From assembly GCA_963743785.1 (NCBI GenBank), contig CAVURD010000007.1:1-64000 (forward strand): DNA of 64,000 nucleotides, read 5' to 3'. Positions 54,151 through 62,104 of the stretch are shown piece after piece. The stretch is from Bog-473 sp963743785 (GTDB taxonomy: Bacteria; Actinomycetota; Acidimicrobiia; Acidimicrobiales; RAAP-2). A program made the position numbers and the translations under genes. The notes beneath the pieces were generated by a model that worked only from the letters and a program-made list of their open reading frames with translations, searched no databases and was not told where the DNA came from. How positions within the stretch are numbered: position 1 is the stretch's first letter; every line of letters starts with the position of its first letter.

Positions 54151-54227
54151 AGCATCCGATCCTGGCCGGACCAGGCAGGGCGGCGTGATGGTCCTACCAT
54201 CAGCATTGACTAATCTGATCGGCTTCC

Positions 54228-54300
54228 GGGGGTGTAGCTCAGCTGGCAGAGCGCTACGTTCGCAATGTAGAGGCCGTGGGTTCGAGTCCCATCACCTCCA
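54228..54300 (+). tRNA. tRNA-Ala (anticodon CGC)
   Basis: Cloverleaf: acceptor GGGGGTG pairs with CACCTCC, including the G3-U70 pair that identifies alanine tRNA. The anticodon stem is CTACG/TGTAG, the loop TTCGCAA gives anticodon CGC (codon GCG), and the T arm is GTGGG-TTCGAGT-CCCAT. Discriminator A; CCA is not encoded. A TAATCT -10-like box ends 11 nt upstream. Confidence 0.96.
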
Positions 54301-54821
54301 CAGCCAAAAGGCCCAGGTCAGAGGCCTCGAATGGATCCCCGGAAGCAGGCATAGCGCCGTTGAGCGCTACGCGACCTGTCGTAGATGTCGTAGATGTCGT
54401 AGGTGTCGAGTTGCTGGTTCGCGCATTCGGCAAAAGCCCTGCTCACAGGTCGGCAGCCAGATGTTCGTGATGGTGGGCGTGCATGTCGACGCGCGTGGCT
54501 TTGCGTTACCGAATCGACGAGCCTGCGTCCAGACCAGCCCCGAAATTGGGGATCAGTCGTGCACATGTTCACGGCGACCGGGTCGGAGGAAAGGGAGTCA
54601 CGGCGCAGCCCATCGTTGTCAAGGGTTACCTCGTGCTAGGCGGCGACCTCGACCCAAAGCCCTGATCGGCGAGAGCGTGAGAGAAACCGATCGCCTGCGT
54701 CACAAGCTATCGGTCAGGGCCACGCTGAGGGATCGGTCACCGCTGGCGCCCGATGAGGCCGAGATAATGGCTGGGTGAACATCCGTCTATTCCGTCGAAA
54801 CGCAGAGGGGGGCATTCGCAG
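54301..54821. other. Gene-poor stretch after tRNA-Ala
   Basis: About 520 bp with no convincing gene; short open frames on both strands are Arg/Ser-rich shadows. It contains three tandem GTCGTAGAT-like units at about 54377-54404. I looked for a copy of the tRNA 3' end or an integrase and found none. The last 30 bases hold the GAGGGGGG ribosome site of the next gene. Confidence 0.5.
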
Positions 54822-57680
54822 TTGTCAGATTTCCTTCCGTTCATCGTCATAGGCATCACCACCGGAGCGGTCTACGGCCTGGCGGGCGTGGGCCTGGTGC
54901 TGACCTACAAGACGTCGGGGATCTTCAACTTCGCCTACGGCGCCGTCGCCGCCCTAGCGGTGTTCGTCTTCTACTGGTTGCACACCGAGCACGGCATGCC
55001 CTGGCCCTATGCGGCGGCCCTCTGCCTCTTCGTGCTCTCGCCGCTCGAGGGCCTGGTCCTGGAGTTGGTCGCCCGCACGCTCGAGAACGCCACGGCCACC
55101 TTGAAGGTGGTCTCCACCGTCGGGATCCTGATCTTCATGGTCGGCCTGGGGGAGATCTGGTACGGCGACTCCAACACCTCCTTCCCATCGTTCCTCGACA
55201 CCAACACCGTCCGGTTCCTCGGCGTCAATATCGGGTTCGACCAGATCACGGTGATGATCATCTCCGTCGCTGCGACGGCCATCTTGTATTACTTCTTCCG
55301 CTTCGTGCGCCTGGGGGTGGCCATGCGCGGCGTGGTCGACAATCCCGAGCTCGTCTCGATGACGGGCACCAACCCCGTGGTCGTGCGCCGCTGGGCCTGG
55401 ATCATCGGCACGATCTTCGCCTCCATGGCCGGCCTCCTCATCGCCCCATCGCTGAACCTCGATGCCTACACGATCGCCCTGTTGGTCGTCTCGGCCTTCG
55501 GCGCGGCGGCCATCGGCTACTTCTCCAACCTCCCCCTCGTGTTCGTCGGCGGCCTGTTCGTCGGTGTGGTGGACGCCCTGGCCACCAAGTACGCCGCCGC
55601 CATCTCGTGGTTGGGCGGGCTCTCGGCCGGGCTGCCCTTCATCATCTTGTTCATCGTCCTGATCGTCATGCCCCGGGCCAGGCTGGCCGAACGTCGCGTG
55701 GTGACCTCCGTGCCGCTGCGCCAGTCGTGGTATGCGCCGACGCGGATGCGGCTGGTGGCGGCCGCCATCGCCCTGGCCTTCTTCGCCTACGTGCCCGCCT
55801 TCGTCGGCACGCAGCTGGTCACCTGGTCGAGCGGTCTGGTCTACGTCATGCTCTTCTTGTCGCTCGGCCTGCTGATCAAGACCTCGGGTCAGATCTCGCT
55901 GTGCCACCTGGCCTTCGCCGCCGTCGGAGCGGCGGCGTTCGGGCACTTCGCCGTCGACTGGCACGTCCCGTGGCTGGGGGCGCTGCTCCTGGCCGGGCTG
56001 GTGGCCATGCCGGTGGGCGCCATCATCGCCATCCCGGCCATCCGCCTCTCGGGGGTCTTCTTGGCCCTGGCCACCTACGGGTTCGGGATCCTGTTCGAGC
56101 AGATGTTCTACCAAACCGGCCCCATGTTCGGGCCGACCACCTCGGGCATCCCGGCCCCCCGGCCGGACGTGACCATCTTCGGTTGGCAGCTCTTCAGCGA
56201 CAAGGGGTTCTACTACGTACTGCTCGTCTTCGTGGTGCTGACGGTCGTCGCCGTGCAGTCCATCTTGCGCGGCCGCATGGGACGCCTGTTGAAGGGTCTC
56301 TCCGATTCGGCGGTGGCCCTCGAGACCCATGGGGCGACGACCAACGTCATGAAGGTACTGGTGTTCTGCATCACGGCCGGACTGGCCGCCATCGCCGGCG
56401 CCCTGCTGGCCTCCCTGTACGACTACGGCCTGGGCACCAACTACAGCTCGTTCTCCTCGTTGACCATGGTGGCCATCGTCGTCCTCATCGTGATGGGCGA
56501 TCCGTGGTACGCCATCGTGGCCGGGATCACCTTCGAGGTCATTCCCGGCTACATCAACCTCGGCAACATCTACTACTACGAGTCGATGCTCTTCGGGCTC
56601 TCGGCCGCCACGTTCGCGGTGCAGGTGAACCGTGTCCCTTCGGTGCCCCAGGGTCTGGTCAGGGTCATCGACCGCTGGGGCGGCCGAGCACCCGAGACCG
56701 TCCTGGCGGAGGGCGAGCTCGAAGAGCTGGTGTCGGACGCGGCGGCGGAGGAGAAGCAGAGCGCCCGGGCAGATCGCGAGATGGCCCGACGCGTGGCGGC
56801 GGGCGTCCCGGACAAGGCCGGTCTCGCGGTGCGCGAGCTATCGGTCCAGTTCGGCGGGGTGCGGGCGGTCGACAACGTCAGCCTCGACGCGCCGATGGCG
56901 CGCATCACCGGGTTGGTCGGGCCGAACGGGGCCGGCAAGACGACGACCTTCAACGCCTGCTCGGGTCTGCTCAAGCCGACCGCAGGGAAGGTTCTCCTGC
57001 ACGATCGCGACGTGACGGGGATGGGTCCGGCGGGGCGGTCGCGCTTCGGGCTCGGGCGGACGTTCCAGAAGGCCGAGCTTTTCAACTCGCTCTCCGTGCG
57101 CCAGAACGTCGTGCTGGGGCGCGAGGCGGCGATGGCCGGGGCCAACCCCATCACCCAGTTGGTGGAGAGACGTCGCGATCGCGGCGTGGTGCAGCGAGCG
57201 GTCGACGAGGCGATGGAGCTGACCGGGATCGGCCGGCTCTCCGACGTCCAGGCCGGGCTCCTCCCCACCGGCCAGCGCCGCCTGGTCGAGCTGGCCCGTG
57301 TCCTGGCGGGGCCCTTCGACCTGCTTCTCTTGGACGAGCCCTCCGCCGGGCTCGATGCCACCGAGACGGTCCAGTTCGGCAACGTGCTGACCGGCGTGGT
57401 GGCCGAGCGCGGCACCGGCATCCTGCTGGTCGAGCACGACATGGCCCTGGTGCGACAGGTCTGTGCCCACATCTACATGCTCGACTTCGGCCGCCTGGTC
57501 TTCGAGGGCAGCCCGGACGAGATGTTGGCCAGCGACGTCGTCCGCGCGGCCTATCTCGGCTCCGAGAGGGTCGCGGCCGCGGCCGTCAGCCCCGCCCAGG
57601 AGGTCGCGGTCAGCGAAGGCGTCGTCGAGCCGGCATCTGCACCCGGGCGGCGCGGGCGAGAGGGGGAACCTGAGTGTTAG
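54822..57680 (+). CDS. Branched-chain amino-acid-type ABC transporter, LivH-LivM-LivG fusion
   Basis: One 952-residue protein combining both permeases and one ATPase of a Liv-type (HAAT) importer. Residues about 1-290 are LivH-like (YGLAGVGLVLTYKTSGIFNFAYG). Residues about 310-625 are LivM-like (LVYVMLFLSLGLLIKTSGQISL, then RLSGVFLALATYGFGI). Residues about 665-930 are a LivG ATPase with Walker A VGPNGAGKTTT, signature LPTGQRRLVELARVL and Walker B LLLLDEPSAGLD. A fused LivH-LivM is known; adding LivG is less common. TTG start after GAGGGGGG. Overlaps the LivF gene by 7 nt. Confidence 0.85.
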   Translation: MSDFLPFIVIGITTGAVYGLAGVGLVLTYKTSGIFNFAYGAVAALAVFVFYWLHTEHGMPWPYAAALCLFVLSPLEGLVLELVARTLENATATLKVVSTVGILIFMVGLGEIWYGDSNTSFPSFLDTNTVRFLGVNIGFDQITVMIISVAATAILYYFFRFVRLGVAMRGVVDNPELVSMTGTNPVVVRRWAWIIGTIFASMAGLLIAPSLNLDAYTIALLVVSAFGAAAIGYFSNLPLVFVGGLFVGVVDALATKYAAAISWLGGLSAGLPFIILFIVLIVMPRARLAERRVVTSVPLRQSWYAPTRMRLVAAAIALAFFAYVPAFVGTQLVTWSSGLVYVMLFLSLGLLIKTSGQISLCHLAFAAVGAAAFGHFAVDWHVPWLGALLLAGLVAMPVGAIIAIPAIRLSGVFLALATYGFGILFEQMFYQTGPMFGPTTSGIPAPRPDVTIFGWQLFSDKGFYYVLLVFVVLTVVAVQSILRGRMGRLLKGLSDSAVALETHGATTNVMKVLVFCITAGLAAIAGALLASLYDYGLGTNYSSFSSLTMVAIVVLIVMGDPWYAIVAGITFEVIPGYINLGNIYYYESMLFGLSAATFAVQVNRVPSVPQGLVRVIDRWGGRAPETVLAEGELEELVSDAAAEEKQSARADREMARRVAAGVPDKAGLAVRELSVQFGGVRAVDNVSLDAPMARITGLVGPNGAGKTTTFNACSGLLKPTAGKVLLHDRDVTGMGPAGRSRFGLGRTFQKAELFNSLSVRQNVVLGREAAMAGANPITQLVERRRDRGVVQRAVDEAMELTGIGRLSDVQAGLLPTGQRRLVELARVLAGPFDLLLLDEPSAGLDATETVQFGNVLTGVVAERGTGILLVEHDMALVRQVCAHIYMLDFGRLVFEGSPDEMLASDVVRAAYLGSERVAAAAVSPAQEVAVSEGVVEPASAPGRRGREGEPEC

Positions 57681-59599
57681 AGCTGGAGCACATCACGGCC
57701 GGCTACGGCGACACGGTGGTGCTACGCGACGTGACCCTGTCCGTTCCCGACTCCACGGTCCTGGCCCTCCTCGGGCCCAACGGGGCCGGCAAGACGACGC
57801 TGTTGCGAGTGGCTTCGGGCGTCATCAAGCCCATGAGCGGGCGGATGATCCTCAACGGGGAGGACGTCACCGGGAAGCGGCCGTACTACATGTCTCGCCG
57901 GGGCATGTGCAGCCTCCCCGAGGGACGGGGGATCTTCCCCTCGCTGACGGTGAAGGACAACCTCATCCTCCAGTCGCCCAAGGGCAAGGAGTCCGCCACC
58001 ATTGAGAAGGCCGTGACGTCCTTTCCGGCGCTCGCCACCCGCTTGAAGCAGATGGCAGGGAGCCTCAGTGGGGGGGAGCAGCAGATGCTGTCCTTGGTGC
58101 GGACGTTCGCCTCCGAGCCCAAGATCGTCGTCGTCGACGAGGCCTCCCTCGGGCTCGCCCCCATCATCGTGGACCGCATCTTCGAGACCTTGGCGGAGAT
58201 CGCCGCCACCGGGGTGTCGGTGCTCCTGGTGGAGCAGTACGTCACCCGCGCCCTCGCCCTGGCCGACTCGGCCTGCCTGCTCAACCGCGGCGAGGTGGTG
58301 TTCACGGGATCGGCCGATGAGCTCGAGGGCGACGAGATCTTCGAGCGCTACTTTGGGATCGAGATCACGCGCCATTCAGTGATCGAGTTTCAAGGGGGAG
58401 ACGGCATGGTTCGCAAGGTATCGCTCTTGGTCTCGATGCTGAGCATTTTCGTGGTCAGCTTCCTGCTTTCTGGCTGCGGACCGGCCTCTGCCTCCGCTGC
58501 ATCGCCCATAAACGTGGGGTTGATTTGCAGCTGCACGGGAGCGTATGCCTCGAGCTTGGTCGGCGACGAAGCGACATACAAGGCTTGGGCGAGTGCCACC
58601 AACGCGGCAGGCGGAATCAACGGGCACAAGGTCGATGTGTTCTTTTCCGATGACCTCACCAACCCGGCAACGTCACGCAGCGAAGTTGAGACGATGATCA
58701 CGGCGGATCATGTGGTCGCCATCGTGGACGATAGTGGTTTTGACACTGTGTGGGAGGCCTTTGCCAATCAGCACAATGTTCCCGTCGTGGGCGGAGGTCT
58801 AGGGGGGTCGATCTTTAATACCGACCCCGATTGGTTCCCTGAGGGTCAGACTGTCAATGCGTTGGAAGCTTCCGTCGTCGTAGCGGCAAAGAAGGCAGGC
58901 GCCAAGAGCACCGCCTTCTTCTATTGTGCCGAAACGCCGGGCTGCGCCGAAAGCGTGCCCTACGTAAGAACCTTGGCGAGGACCCTCAAGACGCCCTTGG
59001 TCTACACCACACAAATCGCCTATGCAGCACCGAACTACGTAGCGCAGTGCCTTGCAGCCAAGCAAAGTGGGGCACAAGCCCTCATTGTGGTCGAGGCCGC
59101 TGTGGTCGTTCAAAACGCGGTGGCGGACTGTGCAAAGCAGGGCTACACCCCGATCGACGTGGTGGACGGGAGTGCCGTCGCTCTCAGCGATACCTCGACG
59201 CCGGGTCTCAGAGACAACCTGCTCGCCATCCAGTCGGACATTCCATTCTCGGTTAAGGCGAACCCAGGAATGAAGGCAATGAGAGACGCTCTGCACAAAT
59301 ACGCCCCTTCGGTACTCACCTCTCCTTCGTTTGGCGAGACGATCGTGTTCCAGTGGGTGTCGGGGCAACTTCTCGCTGCGGCTGTCAAGGCCGCTCACGT
59401 AAAGTCCGGTGAAGCCGTGACGTCCGCTGAAATCAAGACCGGTCTGTATTCACTCCACGGAGACACTCTCGGCGGCATGGCTCCGCCGTTGACCTTTAAG
59501 AAAGGTGCGGGGCATCCCGTCGACTGTTGGTTCTGGATGAGGCTCAAGGGCGGCGTGTTCACGACGCCCTATGGGCTGACGACGACGTGTTACAGATAG
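57674..59599 (+). CDS. LivF-type ATPase reading in frame into a substrate-binding lipoprotein
   Basis: The first 240 residues are a complete LivF ATPase: Walker A LLGPNGAGKTTLLRV, RGMCSLPEGRGIFPSL, signature GSLSGGEQQMLSLV and VVVDEASLGLAP. No stop codon follows. The same frame continues through ITRHSVIEFQGG into the lipoprotein gene and ends at 59599, giving a 641-residue product if translated through. A cytoplasmic ATPase joined to a lipoprotein signal sequence would be unusual, so separate initiation at 58406 or a lost stop codon is more likely. GTG start. Confidence 0.75.
   Translation: MLELEHITAGYGDTVVLRDVTLSVPDSTVLALLGPNGAGKTTLLRVASGVIKPMSGRMILNGEDVTGKRPYYMSRRGMCSLPEGRGIFPSLTVKDNLILQSPKGKESATIEKAVTSFPALATRLKQMAGSLSGGEQQMLSLVRTFASEPKIVVVDEASLGLAPIIVDRIFETLAEIAATGVSVLLVEQYVTRALALADSACLLNRGEVVFTGSADELEGDEIFERYFGIEITRHSVIEFQGGDGMVRKVSLLVSMLSIFVVSFLLSGCGPASASAASPINVGLICSCTGAYASSLVGDEATYKAWASATNAAGGINGHKVDVFFSDDLTNPATSRSEVETMITADHVVAIVDDSGFDTVWEAFANQHNVPVVGGGLGGSIFNTDPDWFPEGQTVNALEASVVVAAKKAGAKSTAFFYCAETPGCAESVPYVRTLARTLKTPLVYTTQIAYAAPNYVAQCLAAKQSGAQALIVVEAAVVVQNAVADCAKQGYTPIDVVDGSAVALSDTSTPGLRDNLLAIQSDIPFSVKANPGMKAMRDALHKYAPSVLTSPSFGETIVFQWVSGQLLAAAVKAAHVKSGEAVTSAEIKTGLYSLHGDTLGGMAPPLTFKKGAGHPVDCWFWMRLKGGVFTTPYGLTTTCYR
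58406..59599 (+). CDS. Liv-type substrate-binding lipoprotein
   Basis: Extracellular ligand-binding protein of 397 residues, type I periplasmic binding fold. It has a lipoprotein signal peptide with lipobox LLSGC, then INVGLICSCTGAYASS, NAAGGINGHKVDV and the conserved ligand-domain segments. The ATG at 58406 has its own ribosome site AAGGGGGAG at ideal spacing, so it can be translated on its own despite lying in frame with the LivF gene. Its bases are visibly more A/T-rich than the transporter genes before it, suggesting a separate origin. The ligand may be an amino acid or other small acid. Confidence 0.85.
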   Translation: MVRKVSLLVSMLSIFVVSFLLSGCGPASASAASPINVGLICSCTGAYASSLVGDEATYKAWASATNAAGGINGHKVDVFFSDDLTNPATSRSEVETMITADHVVAIVDDSGFDTVWEAFANQHNVPVVGGGLGGSIFNTDPDWFPEGQTVNALEASVVVAAKKAGAKSTAFFYCAETPGCAESVPYVRTLARTLKTPLVYTTQIAYAAPNYVAQCLAAKQSGAQALIVVEAAVVVQNAVADCAKQGYTPIDVVDGSAVALSDTSTPGLRDNLLAIQSDIPFSVKANPGMKAMRDALHKYAPSVLTSPSFGETIVFQWVSGQLLAAAVKAAHVKSGEAVTSAEIKTGLYSLHGDTLGGMAPPLTFKKGAGHPVDCWFWMRLKGGVFTTPYGLTTTCYR

Positions 59600-59727
59600 C
59601 CGCCGCCACGTCCGCCATCTGTTGTGCTCATCGAATATCTCCTTCTTGTCGTAGGTATGAATGCCGGTTGTTGCCGTTATCGGTTCACTGGAGATAGTTC
59701 GTGGGATGACTGGGGCAAACCACCGAG

Positions 59728-60499
59728 TCAGGCGTCGCGGTGCGCTGCCGCGTATCGAAGCCGCCGCCAACGCGATCGCCGCATACACCCCGAGGACCAC
59801 GATGGCCGTGCCTGGCGTCGAGGATCCCGGGCGAGCGGTGCACGGTCACGGCCGCCTGGAGGGCGGTGCCGGGCAGGTACCCACGAAGGCCGGCCGGAAG
59901 AAGCTGGCCGAACGTGACGCCTCCGACGATGACGACGCGCCATCGCCGTGGTCGCCCCTGCGGTGTGTCGAATGAGGCCGCCGAGACCGACACCGATGAC
60001 GGCGATGAGGCTGACCGCCACGGCACCGAAGACGATCGCCTCGAGCACGCCGGGATGGCCGAGGGTCACTTGGAGGTGCTTGCCGGCGAAGATCCGCTGG
60101 CCGATCTCGAAGGCGACGAAATTGGAGACCAGCGCCACAGGGAAGGCGAATGCCGCCACTGATGGCTGCCTTGCCCGCCAGTACGAGTCGCCTCGCCGGC
60201 ATGGCGGTGAAGGTCGAGCGGATCATGCCAGAGGCGTACTCGGCGGTCACCGACCGTACGGCGAGCGCCCCGAGCAGCACGGCGGCGATCATGATGCCGA
60301 ACAGCGAGCAGCTCGTCGGGTCGAACGTCTGGCGCTGCCCAGGCGTCATGCTGGCCCACTGGCTGGCTTGGGAGATCACGAGGACGGCGCCCAGGCCGAT
60401 GGAGAAGACCAAGGCAAAGACGGCCGTCCGCCAGGTGGAGGGCAGGGTGCGAAGCTTCGTCCACTCCCCCTTGAGGATCCTGCTGACGTTGGTTGTCAT
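59728..60499 (-). CDS. ABC-2 type permease (several frame breaks)
   Basis: Six-helix exporter permease of about 255 residues. The start at 60499 gives SRILKGEWTKLRTLPSTWRT, then GALAVRSVTAEYASGMIRST. The frame shifts near 60165 to AAFAFPVALVSNFVAFEIGQ and VFGAVAVSLIAVIGVGLGG. It shifts again near 59955 to VVIVGGVTFGQLLPAGLRGY and near 59800 to LGVYAAIALAAAS. The C-terminus is uncertain; a YAAAHRDA ending at 59728 fits the family. It may be a pseudogene or carry indel errors. It is paired with the ATPase upstream. Confidence 0.65.
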
Positions 60500-60556
60500 G
60501 TTGGATGCTCGCACCGGCAGTGCCGGAGTGGTCGAGGGTAGGTCGTGACGCTCATG

Positions 60557-61488
60557 TCAGTTTCCTTTCGTGGAGCCGGCCAGCTGGCCGGCGTGGTAGT
60601 CGGTCTCATCTCGGGTCAAGTCGAAGAACGCCTCTTCGAGCGAGCTCACCTGCGGGGCAAGCTCGACGAGGGTGATGCCGTGGGCCGAAGCGGCTCCGCC
60701 GACCGCGGCGGCGTCGAGTCCGGTCACGACCATGCAGCCGTCGGGAGCGCCCTCGACGAGCGCGCCGCGCTGTGTCAGGGCGTTGGCCAGATCGGCTCTG
60801 CTCCACCGCCCGGACCCGGACGCTCGAGGCCGAGTTGCGGTTGACGAACTCGTCGGTGCTGGCATCGGCGATGATGCGGCCCCTGCCGATGACGAGCAGG
60901 TGATCGGCGGTCTGGGCCATCTCGCTCATGAGGTGACTCGAGAGGAAGACCGTGCGACCTTCGGACGCCAGCGACTTCATCAGGTTGCGGATCCAGAGGA
61001 TCCCGTCCGGGTCGAGGCCGTTGATCGGCTCGTCGAACATCAAGGTCTCGGGGTCGCCGATGCAGCGCAGCGGCGATGCCGAGCCGCTGGTTCATGCCGA
61101 GCGAGAAGGTGCTGACCCGCTTGTCCGCCACGTCGCTGAGCCCGACGATGTCGAGAACTTCGCTCACGCGGCGCCGGTCGATGTCGTTGCTGTCGGCCAG
61201 CCACGTGAGGTGGTTGGCGGCGCTGCGGCTGCCGACGATGGCCTTGGCGTCGAGCAGCGCCCCGACCGACCGGAGAGGATCGGCGAGCTGGGCGTACGGC
61301 TTGCCGTTGACCCGGACTTCGCCGGAGCTCGGCGTGTCCAGGCCGAGGATCATCCGCATGGTGGTCGACTTGCCGGCTCCGTTGGGGCCGAGGAAGCCGG
61401 TCACCCGACCGGGTTGGACGGCGAAGGAGGCTCCGTTGACCGCAACCGTCTTGCCGTAGCGCTTGGTGAGGAGCTGTGCCTCGATCAT
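60557..61488 (-). CDS. ABC transporter ATPase (two frame breaks)
   Basis: DrrA/BcrA-like ATPase of about 305 residues for the ABC-2 exporter. It begins MIEAQLLTKRYGKTVAVNGA with Walker A FLGPNGAGKSTTMRM and the signature FSLGMNQRLGIAAAL. Near 61045 the frame shifts to MMFDEPINGLDPDGILWIRN and FLSSHLMSEMAQTADH. Near 60800 it shifts again to the C-terminal domain DLANALTQRGALVEG ending SSLEEAFFDLT. The parts join into a normal protein. It lies between a small protein gene and the permease on the minus strand. Confidence 0.75.
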
Positions 61489-61532
61489 TTGTTCTTCCTT
61501 TCCTTGATGAGCTATGTGGGCGTGATGCGTGA

Positions 61533-61808
61533 CTACTGGGCAACGATGGGTGTCTCGTCTGGGCCAGTCCGGTCCAGGGCCGCGACCGAGATCAGCGTCA
61601 GGCCGAGGTCGCGGATCTTGTGGAGCAAGCCGTGCAAGGCGGCCTGATCGACCGCCGGAGCCTGGATGGTGGTGGTGCCGTCGCCTTCATTGGTGAGGCT
61701 CAAGACCTCGAGCCGGGTCGCCCAGCGCGGAGCGAGATGGCCCCGCAGGCGGATCTCGTAGAACCCGACCTCTTGCTGGCTGCCAGCCCCCGAGGGTGTC
61801 TGGCTCAT
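61533..61808 (-). CDS. Small conserved protein of the exporter operon
   Basis: A 91-residue soluble protein with strong GGGAGGAA ribosome site before the ATG at 61808. It reads VGFYEIRLRGHLAPRWATRL, then GTTTIQAPAVDQAALHGLL and HKIRDLGLTLISVAAL. I recognise this as a recurring small actinobacterial protein of unknown function, often next to ABC or regulator genes. It is the first gene after the operator array. Confidence 0.7.
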   Translation of the reverse strand: MSQTPSGAGSQQEVGFYEIRLRGHLAPRWATRLEVLSLTNEGDGTTTIQAPAVDQAALHGLLHKIRDLGLTLISVAALDRTGPDETPIVAQ

Positions 61809-61872
61809 GGCGTTCCTCCCTTGTTCTGGTCGGTTGCGAATCTCTCGCTCGCTGATGGCAAGGTATGAGCGA

Positions 61873-61916
61873 ATGTGGTGACCAGTCCTCACCACATGAG
61901 GTGATTCACCTGGTGA
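61873..61916. promoter_or_regulatory. Array of GGTGA half-sites between exporter operon and regulator
   Basis: ATGTGGTGA-ccagtcc-TCACCACAT (61873-61897) is a perfect 9-bp inverted repeat. AGGTGA-t-TCACCT (61899-61911) and TCACC-t-GGTGA (61906-61916) follow and overlap. This makes five GGTGA half-sites alternating in direction. A minus-strand TACCTT -10-like box lies at 61865-61860. Confidence 0.65.
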
Positions 61917-62104
61917 AACACGGCGGATTGGCCGTTGGAGGATGCCGACGGGCGACGGAGGCCCTCTTATGACGGGGGTGGCTCTGTTGCGCCAGGGAGG
62001 GCCGAGTTGCCAGGTGGGAGAGCTGCCCGGCCTCGTCAAGAGGCGTGTCTGACAGGATTGGTTGCCCGGATCATCCACCGGCCGACTCGAGAGAGGAGAC
62101 GCCC

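Noticed and set aside
54377..54404. Short tandem GTCGTAGAT repeats as a CRISPR or satellite
   Set aside because: Only three 9-nt units without spacers; too short to be a CRISPR array.
54228..54821. Possible integration site next to tRNA-Ala
   Set aside because: No direct repeat of the tRNA 3' end, integrase or phage gene was seen downstream.
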